Shown: positions 44,482-54,509 of the stretch, piece after piece
Position numbering within the stretch: the stretch's first letter is position 1
How the letters are laid out: every line of letters starts with the position of its first letter
DNA from: Echria macrotheca
Taxonomy: Eukaryota > Ascomycota > Sordariomycetes > Sordariales > Schizotheciaceae
Assembly: GCA_030411725.1 (NCBI GenBank)
Contig: MU839828.1
Coordinates: 620,001-684,000 of the forward strand
Length of the DNA stretch: 64,000 bases
Direction of reading: 5' to 3'
Position numbers and translations under genes: made by a program
Notes under the pieces: model-generated
Told to the model about the DNA's origin: nothing
The model's input: only the letters and a program-made list of their open reading frames with translations
Database searches by the model: none

Positions 44482-45191
44482 TTGGAGAGGAGTAATGGAG
44501 TTCTCTGTGTGTGTAGGGAGTAGGTACATACTCGAACTTTTAATATTGTGTAGAAATAGATGAGTCCACTTTATGGTCTTGGGGTTCTGTTGTGTGAGCT
44601 GGTGGCCGATGTGCCACGCCCATGTGATGTGTCGTCCGTCCTGGACCTGTCCCCTTTTTCTTCATACTTCACCACTATAGCAAAGGAAAAGCCATCAGAC
44701 CAATGGAAGCTCCTTAGGGAACAAGACCTTATGGGCCTCCGCTCCTACTAGATGTATGTTTTCTTTCTATCTTGCGTTATCCCCCCACAATAGCAGAATA
44801 CATCACAGCCCAAAATCCTTAGGGAACAAGATTCAATACACACTAGTGAAGCTGTCGAGTAACTATGATACAGTCCACACAAGGGCCGCCTCTACTCTGC
44901 TCTCCAGCCCGCCCAGGACACACAAAGAGACAGAAAAAGTGAGGCAAATGCAGGTTGCTAAGCGGAAGCCTGGAACGCCTGGCCCAAGCCAATCAACGAC
45001 CCAAGCCAAAAAGGTTTATCCCGGGCCGGACTGGTTCCCAGCAACATTGACATTTCCTTCCACCAGCCACATCTCCCAAACCACACATCCGTTTTTATTT
45101 TCTGTCGCACCAACTCCATCCCGGCCACACAGCACACACACCAACAACAAAAAGTCTATATGTTTAGAGGGAGGGAAAAAAAAGTTTGGGC
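44482..45191. other. Intergenic between convergent housekeeping genes
   Basis: 710 bp between the ATPase and malate dehydrogenase stop codons. 3' flanks only; nothing recognised. Confidence 0.45.
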
Positions 45192-46409
45192 TTATTTGCC
45201 GGGGTTCTCGGCAACAAACTTCTTGCCCTTCTCAATGTTCTTCTTGAGGTCGCCGAAGCAGGCCTCGAGCAGCTTCTCCTCGACGGCGTCGACCTTGCCG
45301 ACGGGCAGGATCTTCTCGACGCCGTTGGGGCCGAGCTCGACCTTGGAGCTGAAGAACTCGATGCCCTGGTCCTTGTAGAGCGGGCTGTCGACGAAGGTGG
45401 GCTCGACGACGCCCTTCTCGCCCTTGGCGGCGCGCAGGACGCTGTTGGCCATGCGGGCGCCGGCCATGGCCATCGAGAGCGTGGCCGAGCCGGCGCCGTC
45501 CTTGGCCTGAACGACCTCGTCGCCGCCGAACTGCACGCGCTTGACCAGCTCCGCGTTGGACGACAGCTCCGGGTGGTTGCTCTGGCTGAAGAGCGGGACG
45601 ATGGTCACGCCGCTGTGGCCGCCGACGACCGTGATGTTCTCGTTGGCCGGGTCGGTGCCCTTGACCTCGCTGACGAAGCGCGAGGCGCGGACGACGTCGA
45701 GCGTCGTGACGCCGAAGAGGCGCTTGGGGTTGTAGACGCCGCGCGCCTTGAAGATCTCGGCGCAGATGGGCACCGTCGAGTTGACCGGGTTGCTGATGAC
45801 CAGGATGTTGGCGTCGGGGCACGACTCGGCGCACGCCTTGGCCAGGTCGCGCACGATCGAGGCGTTGGTGTTGAACAGGTCGTCGCGCGTCATGCCGGGC
45901 TTGCGCGGCACGCCGGCGGGGATGAGGACCACCTCGGCGTCCTTGAGGGCATTAGCCAGGCCCGAGGGTGTCGGGTCGTAGCCCTTGACCGTCGACTTGG
46001 TGTTGATGTGCGAGATGTCGGCAGCGACGCCTGCGGGACGAGGGATAAAACGTTAGCCATGCCAATTGGCACTCCTGCGCGGCCAATTGACTGCCGGAAA
46101 CAAAACATACCGGGCCCTCCGCGGATATCATAGAGAGCGAGCTCGGTCACGAGGGGGTTGAGCTTGAGGAGGAGCGAGAGCGGCTGGCCGATGCCACCGG
46201 CGGCACCGAGCACGGTAACCTTGGAGAGCTGTTGTCCGAGCGAGCCCACGTCAGCAAATGGGATCTTTCGTGGAATGGCAATCGGATGCAGAGAACGGAC
46301 GACAGGCCGAGCTCGCAGTGTGCAAGAGGCAGAGTCGGTGCAGGAGCGGGCTTACGTTTCTGGCCGATGCCGAGAAGGCACGGCGCTGGATTCTCGAGGC
46401 CATGAACAT
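45192..46409 (-). CDS. mdh1: Malate dehydrogenase, mitochondrial
   Basis: Oxidises malate to oxaloacetate with NAD+ in the citric-acid cycle (matrix). Exons 46409-46356, 46228-46111 and 46030-45192 give 336 residues, close to yeast Mdh1. Exon 1 encodes just the presequence, MFMASRIQRRAFSASARN, rich in Arg, Ala and Ser and without acidic residues. The mature protein starts with the NAD-binding loop VTVLGAAGGIGQPLS. The substrate-binding loop PAGVPRKPGMTRDD carries the catalytic arginines, and GGHSGVTIVPLFSQ holds the catalytic His. The C-terminus, AENPGK, is not a peroxisomal signal. A second in-frame ATG at 46403 could also be used. High GC and strong codon bias fit a highly expressed gene. 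Confidence 0.97.
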
Positions 46410-47137
46410 GGTGGCGGTTGTGTGTGTGTGTGGTGTGGACGTCAAAAGAGATCGTGACCGAGATTGGGGGGCGCGGAGAGAGCCTAACGTCGAGCTGCCG
46501 AGCTGGTGGGTATCGAGATAGTGAAGGATGTTGGGAGAGGAGGAAGAAGAGCGAGTAAAAAAGCAGAGGGCCGTTGACCAGGAGAATCGGAGGCTCCCGT
46601 GGCTAATGTGGAGTGTTCGTTGAGGTAAAAAAAAGTTGAGCGCACCTATTGGGACTAGCGCGTTCGCCTGGGGCGGGGATTTCTCGGAACCATCGGACCT
46701 CGGGAGATTCCGCCTGCCGACCGTGCCAGATGGTGGCAGCTGCAGATCCTTGGGGCAGTCAATCCACTTCAACCCGATGCGCCCGTTACCCTGGATCCAG
46801 AGACTACTAAATATTTCCACTGACAACGTCATTGTGGACCGAGGCATATTCAGTGCGCCGATACTCCGGTATGGTATGAAGCAGGGAAGTAATTCAGCAT
46901 CGACCAGACTCATTTTCTGGGGCAGTCCTCTGGTCTTCTCCGAGTGCGGAGCGCGGGGTTGAGAGTCTCGACAGTACATCTCGAGGTTGCGGAGAGATCA
47001 GCCATACAACCGTATAGACTAGACCTATACACTACTGACAGCAACCAGAGAGTGTAAGAGATGTCCTTGTACCCTCAGTCGAGACCCGAAACTCAATACG
47101 TACACAACACAACAACTCAGTCCCTTCCTCCACACCT
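46410..47137. other. Promoter of malate dehydrogenase and 3' flank of MBL gene
   Basis: 728 bp between two minus-strand genes. The sequence next to the MDH start is CT-rich on the coding strand, as in strong fungal promoters. No other feature seen. Confidence 0.45.
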
Positions 47138-48217
47138 TCACGCCTCCCCCTCCCGCACAGCAAACCGATACTCCTCCCCGCGATCAAGATACACCACCTT
47201 CCCGCCCAACCCCGCCGCCTCAACCTCCTTCCTGAAATCCTCCAACCCCGACAAGAAAACACTATAATCATCAAAATGGATCGGAATCGTCACGTCCGGC
47301 TCAACAAGCCGCATAAGCTGCACGCCCTGCCTCCCGTCCATCGTAACCATGACCAGCGGCGCCTTGGGTCCGGGGATCGTAGTCCCGCCCAGATGCACCA
47401 GCATCAGATCGATCTTCTCTCCCCTTAGCCACTCTGGAATTTGTTTGAGCTCGTCGACGAACAGCGTGTCGCCCGAGATGTAGACGCGATAGCCCGGCTC
47501 GAACTTGTCTTCGGTTCCTGAGGAGGGGTTCTCATAACCCAATTCGAGGAGCCAGCCGTTCGTGGGCGGGACTGCTTTGAGCAGATCGTTCGCGATGGAC
47601 AGCGGGCCCGGCGGGACGTGTTTCCCCGGCATGCCTGTGACTTTTATCTTGGGGGTCTTTTTGTTGCCTTTGTCTCCAGTCGTCGCCGGGAGTGCGAGGG
47701 TTACATTCTGGAAGAAGTCGACCGCGTACACGCTCGTGAACGGGTCCGTCTTGGTGGAGAGACATTTCTTCGCGTGCGGCGTCGTGATGATTGGGAACTG
47801 TCGGTTCAGCGAGTCCTCGACTGCCCGGTCGAAGTGGTCCTCGTGGTAGTGGGACAGGAGGATGGAGTCGATAGCGGGGAGTCCGTCCATGTCGACGATG
47901 GGGTTGTGGAGTCGTTCGGCGGTCACGCCGGGGCCGAGGTGGACGTGGTCGCCGGCGTGGAGGAAGTTGGGGTCGGTTAGGAGGCGGATGTTGTGCCATT
48001 CGATCAGCGTCGTGGCGTTGCCGATGAAGTAGACGCTGCCGTCGTTTGGGGATCTGGAAGATCCGGGGGATGTGGATGCTTCATTCTTGGAATTCGATGG
48101 GTGAGTATGTGATTTGGAGATGGGGAGTTGCGGCTCCGGACCGGGTGGTGCGGAGAGTTGGGATTTGAGGAGTGGGATCCGGCTCTGTGGGTTAAGAATG
48201 ATGTTTGCCTGTGACAT
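47138..48217 (-). CDS. Metallo-beta-lactamase-fold hydrolase
   Basis: Zinc-dependent hydrolase of the MBL superfamily, closest in outline to the UlaG/NAPE-PLD-like group. The frame is open from 48247 but begins there with GTG; the first ATG is at 48217, giving 359 residues without introns. After a disordered Ser/Pro-rich N-terminus the domain starts at GSVYFIGNATTLIEW. Metal motifs are LSHYHEDHFD (His123, His125, Asp127, His128), GDTLFVDELKQ and PIHFDDYSVF near the end. The fragment DVHLGPG-like AGDHVHLGPGVTAERLH is conserved in this subfamily. Cytosolic; substrate unknown. Confidence 0.88.
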   Translation of the reverse strand: MSQANIILNPQSRIPLLKSQLSAPPGPEPQLPISKSHTHPSNSKNEASTSPGSSRSPNDGSVYFIGNATTLIEWHNIRLLTDPNFLHAGDHVHLGPGVTAERLHNPIVDMDGLPAIDSILLSHYHEDHFDRAVEDSLNRQFPIITTPHAKKCLSTKTDPFTSVYAVDFFQNVTLALPATTGDKGNKKTPKIKVTGMPGKHVPPGPLSIANDLLKAVPPTNGWLLELGYENPSSGTEDKFEPGYRVYISGDTLFVDELKQIPEWLRGEKIDLMLVHLGGTTIPGPKAPLVMVTMDGRQGVQLMRLVEPDVTIPIHFDDYSVFLSGLEDFRKEVEAAGLGGKVVYLDRGEEYRFAVREGEA

Positions 48218-49512
48218 GTTGCTACCTAGATTTGCCTGTCGGTTCACTTTTGAATTTTACCTTGTTGTGGAGAGTGTACGGTGGATGAGTTTGGTGATGC
48301 GGCGTGTAAACCGTGGGCAGCAGCGGAGGTTTATGCGGAGTCTTTGAGTGTCGTCATCGATATTGGGCTCTCCTGAGTTTCGCACAATGACGCAAAAAAT
48401 CGACCGGTACAATCCAGCACTCCCTTACGAAGAATCGTTTATGCTTAATTCAACGACGGTGATAGGTTGGTATTGCTGTGGAAGTGGCTGGGTGAGTACT
48501 TCCACGTTTAAGTGATTTTTGACAAGTGAAATTGTTTTCGTTCAGGGGTATCCCCCCTTCGCCACATATCATTAGTATCAACACATCTTTTACAGTTTCA
48601 CACTTTCAGTCTCGGTATGGAGCACTTAGCATAGGGCATCTCAGTCCGAAAACATGTGTTCGTGCACTAATACCTGATATAGAGAGTACGATGAGGTATT
48701 GGTCTTTGCACAGCACTCACTCTCTGACTTGGATATATCCGGGGAATATTTGGGGGGAAAAATAAAAAGGAGAGAACAAGAAGAGGAAAAACATACAACA
48801 CCAGGGATTCGCTGGTGGCCACCCACCCAACTACTAGTCTGGCCCTTACCAGCTTATCTATGGGAGAGCGGACGGGATCCCGAGTTCTCTGATAGGTATG
48901 GTCGTATGTGGTTGTTTTAGTTCTCCCTGCTTGTTATATACCTACGCGCTGGCGTAGTCTGTAGAAAAACGTGAGGTTGATCATCTGGCCTGCTTGGTGC
49001 CGAGTGAAGTTGAAGATCGATCCCCTTGGGTGTCCAGGGTGAGGCAGCTTGATGGATGGGATTAATCTTTATTCTTGTGTTACTAAATTTGCATTTGCTT
49101 GTGCCGTTGCCAAAACGTATCTGTTCGGGCCAAGTGATGGTCTGGATGGAAGGGAGCAATGCGAAGGGGCACAACACACACCTCAAGATGTATCCCCTAC
49201 CAATTTTATGGCAGAATACACTTTATTAGACACTCTGTCATTTTCTCTTTCTATTCTACCATAGGCCATGCTCGCCTCGCAGGGTACTCAAGCATGTTTG
49301 TTCCGCTGGAGCTATCTTCCAATTTTATGTGCCCGGCCACCAGTCACGGGTGGGCAGAAGCATATTTCCCCCTGGCCTGTTCCGCCTACTAATCGACTCC
49401 GTTGTCGATTATGCCATTCCGCACTGCAAAGAATTGTCAGCGAGCTGCCGTGGCAATTCTTTATCTCGATCGCAGGCTTACCCGCGGCTCTTGGACTTGA
49501 GCAACCGTTTTC
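48218..49512. other. Long intergenic region
   Basis: 1.3 kb between the MBL gene start and the end of the large secreted repeat protein, both on the minus strand. No gene or repeat supported. Confidence 0.4.
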
Positions 49513-52500
49513 TTATCCCCGTCTTCCGGTTCCGTCATCAAGCACCGGGGAACTGGCCCTATTCCGCATAAATGTTGCGTCTGACAGGCTGTCAAGAGTC
49601 GTAGGCGGAATCGTTGTTGGGACTGCATCTGAGGGGATCCCCGGTGCCACCGTCATCCAGGTACTGCTTGAAAAAACCGGCGTAAACAACAAGCCGGTGC
49701 TTGAAGGCTGGTCCACCGATCGAGTCGACTCGGCGGCGGCGGGAGCGGCGGGCATCTTGATATCGCTAACGATACCGCTATCCGCTTGGTCATCATATGG
49801 GAGCTGCGTTATGTTGGCTGGTAGCCCGCTGGGGCTTGACTTGAGATAACAGTGATTGCTCAGGTGCCGGAAGGTGAAGTGGTTACATGTCGGGTAAATC
49901 CCAACAGCCGTCTCGTTGGGTCTCAAGTTCTTGATGCCGCATAGGAAGGCACAATATTCGTAGTTCGGTGCGTCAAGCGGAAACTCGTAAATGTCGTCCC
50001 CCTTGAGATCGCGGTTGCACATGGGACTAACTCGAAGCTGTTCAAAGGTGGTGTTGTGACTGAATTGCCATATGAGAAAGTTTTTGTCATTGTCTTCGGG
50101 ACACACGATCGGGGTGTTACCCTCTCTCCTGACGAATGGGAAGACCGTCACATCTTCGTAATACGAGGAGAACTCGTCCGGGTCCTTTGGAAGCTGCGAA
50201 GTGATGTTTGCGGAAACAAGAGTTACGAAGCTGTACCAGGCGGCAGCATCCCTGGTCGTTGGTGCAGTGATAGTGCTTTTCAGGTAGCAAGATGTTCTCC
50301 GGTCGGGCCGCCAAGTGAAGGCTCTGCAACCCTGATCCCATGCCTGGACGCAGCGTTCGCCACACTCCCACCACGTGCTCGCGGTCATATTCACCGCGTT
50401 CGAATCCATATCGCCATGGTACCGGTCAACTCCTTGTTCGAAGGAGAAAGAGAACAGTCGCATCTGATGCTTTTGCTCATTCCACTGTCGGTACACGGGG
50501 AACGGGGGCGATCCTGGTTGTGCATATCCCGGGCCATAATGGTTGGATGATCCGCTCCACATGTCGTCAACCAGATAGTTGTATGCTGTCCCGTTTGCTT
50601 TCAGAATGCAGACCTCTGTCTTGTGCTGCCAGGTGAAGACGAGACAACCAGTGTTGTTGCTGCACATGTTGGCGCAGTCTATCCATGTTGGCGCCTGGCC
50701 TATTGCGATGTCCGTGCCGTAGACAACTTCAATACCGCATTGCATCGTGTACCGGATGCTCGAGTCATTGGTGAAATAATGCATTCCGTTGTTATCCGGG
50801 CAGATGTACTCTGCAAGATTGTTTGATGAGTTATCTCGCTTGCTGATACTGTTCGTCAATGCTGGCGGGTATCTCTGGTCCATTTCTTCCTGTTCACCGA
50901 CATTCATCCCTGGCAAGCCACGAATGTGCACATCTTCAAAGAGATTTCGGCGCTGAGCTGTTGGGTCTGTGGACGGCGACGATGCTACCGCTTCCGTGGC
51001 CGCGGTCATGTAGGATGTGGTGGTGACTGTTGCCACGGCCCCGGAAACGCTGGGGACCGGGGTTGCATCAACAGAGCTCGAAAAAATTGGCGACGCACCT
51101 GAAGACGTGTTCCAGCCTTTTAGCTGCAAGTATTTATCCCAGTCGAAGCGCTGTCCCCAGTTTATGAGACCACTGGCAACGCGCAGATCTGGTGGATTAG
51201 TGACAACAGAAGTCCAATCCTCGCCGTACAACATGCAGTTGCCAGTGGTTAACGAGAAGTTGTATGCGAAGGTGATGCAGGAAGAAGCGTTAAATAACAA
51301 GCCTTGGGTCAAACAAAGAAAGCCGCAGTATTCGTACGAGGGCGCGTCGTGCGGATACGGTAGCCATGACCGGCCGGTGCGCCATCTTCCGCATTCAACA
51401 TCGACACTTGCCTCTCCCCAGTCGTCGCCGAGATATAGGGTCACTGAGGTATTTTGCGATGGTTTGCAGTCGACATGGTCCATATCCCTCGCTGAGATGA
51501 ACGCATCCCCAGCCCAGGTCTCCATCAATGAAGACATACTGTTGTCGGCTCCATGCCAGCTTGAGACGAGGGACAAGAAGCTAAATCCAGCTCCATCCAC
51601 TTTCGATAGAACGGCTCCTTCGGGAATCTCCTTCTTGAGAAAACAGGAGCCCTCACTGATGGTTTGCCAGGCAAAAGCTCTGCAACCTTGGTCCCAGTTC
51701 CTAGCGCACCTCATGGCACAGTCGAAGACGGTATTCTCTTTGCTGTTGCCGAGATCCCCGCCAGGTCTGTCGACAGCGGCTAAATAAGAGAAGCTAAACC
51801 TTCTGATTTTACCTTCTTCCCCAGTAATCAGGGAATCATCAATAGTGATAATGGGGAACGTAAAATTTGAGATTCCTGTCTCTATGGCATCCCTTGCATG
51901 GTTCAGCCGGCCTGCGCCTGTCTTGTGAACGCCGACGCCCGTTATATCTCGCGTTGATCTGGGACGAGCGGTAGAATCAGGGCCATCGGTGGATGCAGTG
52001 TTTGACGGCTGATTTCTGACAAACAAGATTTTGCGTATTGAAGTGCCGTAGTCCTTTCCCCAATCTTTTGACCTTCGTGTTGGTTTCGGTGTGGAAGATT
52101 CGGTGTCCTGCGACGTGATGGGTGTAACCTCAGATTCAGGCGTCTCACCAATGGTTGTTTGTTGAGGAGTCGGCGCCGCAGCAGCGGTTGAAGGACTGGC
52201 TGTCGACCCGACGTCCGTCGACGACGCATCGGTTGACGACCCGGCATCCGTCAACTCGGTTGCTGTGCTAAATAGTCCAGACACAGATGATGTCGGCGTC
52301 GCAAGGTTTGTTGTCGAATAGGCCGTGACAGTAACATTTTCTTCCACCGCATCGTAGGGATATCTGATCTCCACGAAGCCGCTCATGACCGTGTCGCTGG
52401 TGGTCCCATTGTCGTTGGAGCCGTCGCCAAGCAGTGTCACAGCCGTGACGTCCGATTTCAGGTAACAACTTCGGCTTTTGGGCCAGAAAACCAAGCTCTC

Positions 52501-53544
52501 CGACGGGACGCCCCCGATATGCTTTGCAGCGTAGCACAGCCAGGCGCAGTACTCAAAACTGGGCGAATAAAGCGGGCCGAAGCCTGCGATATCGCCGCCC
52601 CAGCGATCCTGGCACCCCACTGTCACGATGGCTTCGGTACCGCCTAGTCTCTTGTCGTTCAACCTGATGAAGTACTCCCGGCCTTCGTCACGAGGGCAAG
52701 AATATGGAACCTCGTTTCCAACGGACTGAAAGGGAAATGATATCCTGGAATCGCGAAGACCGGAATCATTGTCATCATCAAGTTCGCCGTTGGTGTCCAG
52801 ACGTGTCGCAAAGCTGTGCCAGCTTGAGGAGTGCTGCTCCCATCTCGTAACGTTGGTCAGGAGGGAACAAGAGCCCTTGGAGCTATCCGTCTGCCAATTG
52901 AAGGCTCGACAGCCTAGGTCCCAGGCCATGGCGCAGGCCTTTGCGCAGTCATCCCACGAGCGCGCCTTATTAGGCGCGCCCAGCTTGTCGCCGATACCCT
53001 CAGTTCCAGTTTCCACCGAAAACGTAAAGGCACGACTCTTCAAGCTATCTTGTTGATCGGGGACACTGATTACAGGAAACGGTGCCCTGTGGTTCTCCTG
53101 ATCGTTTTCGTCAGGGAAAGACGGTGGTGGCGGATCAGAGTCGGTGCTGGAATCATTTCCCTGATCGGAAGGTGACCGATTGGTGATTCTTTCTGGGTCC
53201 AAACCGATGCCCTTGCTGGGACCATGCTTCTGATTGCCTGACCCATGCGCTCTGTTCCAGACGGACGGATTATCGGTGGTGATCGTGATCTTGGGCGGCG
53301 CGACGAAGGGGCGCACCCCGGCAGCCGAAAAAGGGGCGAGAGGCTTTGCCGCTGTAGTCACAAAAGCTGATGAGGTGTTTCCAGTTGCTATGGATTTGGT
53401 TAGCATATAAACAACAGAAAGCCCTGGTTGCTGACCTGAATAGTCGAAACCTGAATCAGGTGTGCCTGCGTGACCCGGAAAGGTAACAGCATGGCTCAAG
53501 GCTGTGCCACAAAGGGCGAGAGCCTGGAAGACCAGCATTACCAT
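49513..53544 (-). CDS. Large secreted protein with alternating PAN/apple-like Cys modules
   Basis: An intronless ATG-led gene of 1,343 residues. A signal peptide (MVMLVFQALALCGTALSHAV) is followed by a low-complexity Pro/Asp-rich stretch. Two alternating Cys module types then repeat. Type A has the core AWDLGCRAFNWQ, NWDQGCRAFAWQ and AWDQGCRAFTWR, near residues 210, 625 and 1075. Type B starts with CPxD/CPRDEG and contains FEYCAWLC, YEYCGFLC or YEYCAFLC before C-F/Y-LKS endings. A partial extra B-like module (ANMCSNNTGCLVFTWQ) lies near 950. Ser/Thr-rich linkers (about 405-540 and 860-900) separate the pairs. The C-x3-C...GC-x-F-x-W...C-x-LK pattern is that of PAN/apple folds, which bind carbohydrate or protein. 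No membrane anchor is obvious at the C-terminus. Likely extracellular or wall adhesin; function unknown. Confidence 0.85.
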   Translation of the reverse strand: MVMLVFQALALCGTALSHAVTFPGHAGTPDSGFDYSGQQPGLSVVYMLTKSIATGNTSSAFVTTAAKPLAPFSAAGVRPFVAPPKITITTDNPSVWNRAHGSGNQKHGPSKGIGLDPERITNRSPSDQGNDSSTDSDPPPPSFPDENDQENHRAPFPVISVPDQQDSLKSRAFTFSVETGTEGIGDKLGAPNKARSWDDCAKACAMAWDLGCRAFNWQTDSSKGSCSLLTNVTRWEQHSSSWHSFATRLDTNGELDDDNDSGLRDSRISFPFQSVGNEVPYSCPRDEGREYFIRLNDKRLGGTEAIVTVGCQDRWGGDIAGFGPLYSPSFEYCAWLCYAAKHIGGVPSESLVFWPKSRSCYLKSDVTAVTLLGDGSNDNGTTSDTVMSGFVEIRYPYDAVEENVTVTAYSTTNLATPTSSVSGLFSTATELTDAGSSTDASSTDVGSTASPSTAAAAPTPQQTTIGETPESEVTPITSQDTESSTPKPTRRSKDWGKDYGTSIRKILFVRNQPSNTASTDGPDSTARPRSTRDITGVGVHKTGAGRLNHARDAIETGISNFTFPIITIDDSLITGEEGKIRRFSFSYLAAVDRPGGDLGNSKENTVFDCAMRCARNWDQGCRAFAWQTISEGSCFLKKEIPEGAVLSKVDGAGFSFLSLVSSWHGADNSMSSLMETWAGDAFISARDMDHVDCKPSQNTSVTLYLGDDWGEASVDVECGRWRTGRSWLPYPHDAPSYEYCGFLCLTQGLLFNASSCITFAYNFSLTTGNCMLYGEDWTSVVTNPPDLRVASGLINWGQRFDWDKYLQLKGWNTSSGASPIFSSSVDATPVPSVSGAVATVTTTSYMTAATEAVASSPSTDPTAQRRNLFEDVHIRGLPGMNVGEQEEMDQRYPPALTNSISKRDNSSNNLAEYICPDNNGMHYFTNDSSIRYTMQCGIEVVYGTDIAIGQAPTWIDCANMCSNNTGCLVFTWQHKTEVCILKANGTAYNYLVDDMWSGSSNHYGPGYAQPGSPPFPVYRQWNEQKHQMRLFSFSFEQGVDRYHGDMDSNAVNMTASTWWECGERCVQAWDQGCRAFTWRPDRRTSCYLKSTITAPTTRDAAAWYSFVTLVSANITSQLPKDPDEFSSYYEDVTVFPFVRREGNTPIVCPEDNDKNFLIWQFSHNTTFEQLRVSPMCNRDLKGDDIYEFPLDAPNYEYCAFLCGIKNLRPNETAVGIYPTCNHFTFRHLSNHCYLKSSPSGLPANITQLPYDDQADSGIVSDIKMPAAPAAAESTRSVDQPSSTGLLFTPVFSSSTWMTVAPGIPSDAVPTTIPPTTLDSLSDATFMRNRASSPVLDDGTGRRG

Positions 53545-54509
53545 TGTGTCAATACTACCTAACTTGTTGACTGTACCGGGAAAGGTTGATATGCTGTTGC
53601 TATAATGTGGTTAATGTGGTGGGAACTAGACCTAGGAGTTCGGGAAAAGGGGTCTTTGGTAAGGCGAGGAATCATTACTGAAACAGGAAGCTATGGGCTA
53701 TGACGGACGCTTTATATGCCTGAACGACCACGAATTGGAGTATTTCGTCCTTTGGGCCACAGAGCTGGTAGTGCTTATCGATGTCAGTTCCTGCACCCGA
53801 GTGGAAGACAGCTGTGAATACCACACGTGAGTCGATGACGAACAAATAAGGGGCACCATCCATCGCAACCGCTGATGCAAGATGTTTGTAAGGGTTCTGA
53901 CAACTGTTCCGGATTGGCCTGGTAGTAATCGTCTGGAAAAGACTGTGCTCCCCATGAATCAGCTGTTTTGAACGAAGTGGCTGCCGCATGGCCTCAGGAA
54001 TTGCCAGGGAAATATGCGAAATTGGACGAGTCTCTTGAAAGCTCCACCCGAGGAGTTTTGATGGCCACGGGATTCAAATTTTCAACGGCTGCTGATAGCA
54101 CAGCTGGTTGATAGCCGTTGCACATGACAGGTATCGACGATATCCGATCATCGGAAGAATCTCGAACTTCCGGGTTCTTCCCAACTTTGAGGTCACAAAC
54201 TGTTTGGGCATCTAGAGATTCCTTGCACGTTACAACAAGCTCCAAACCTGATGCGACCGCGTTGAGTCATCGACAAAGTAAAATGATATTGATGGTATCT
54301 GATCCGAATTAACAAAGGAAATCTGAAGCATTGGTTGGTATCATATCCCACATTCGTAACATAAGCCATACCCTCGTCCCTGACATTACCACGCCACAGC
54401 GCTCCCCCTCCGTACTCCTCGACCCTAACGAAACCTTTACTGAGAATTCGATATATACCACATTACGCAATCCGATTCCATAAATCTCTCACAAACAAAA
54501 TTCATCAGC
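53545..54509. other. Intergenic with possible coding remnants on the minus strand
   Basis: Two adjacent minus-strand frames look partly protein-like: 54245-53994 (non-ATG start; contains SSIPVMCNGYQPAVLSAAVE) and 53989-53675 (contains MDGAPYLFVIDSRVVFTAVF). They are in different frames, neither has a clear start with splice partners, and no domain is recognised. They may be a decayed gene or an unrecognised spliced one. Confidence 0.35.
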
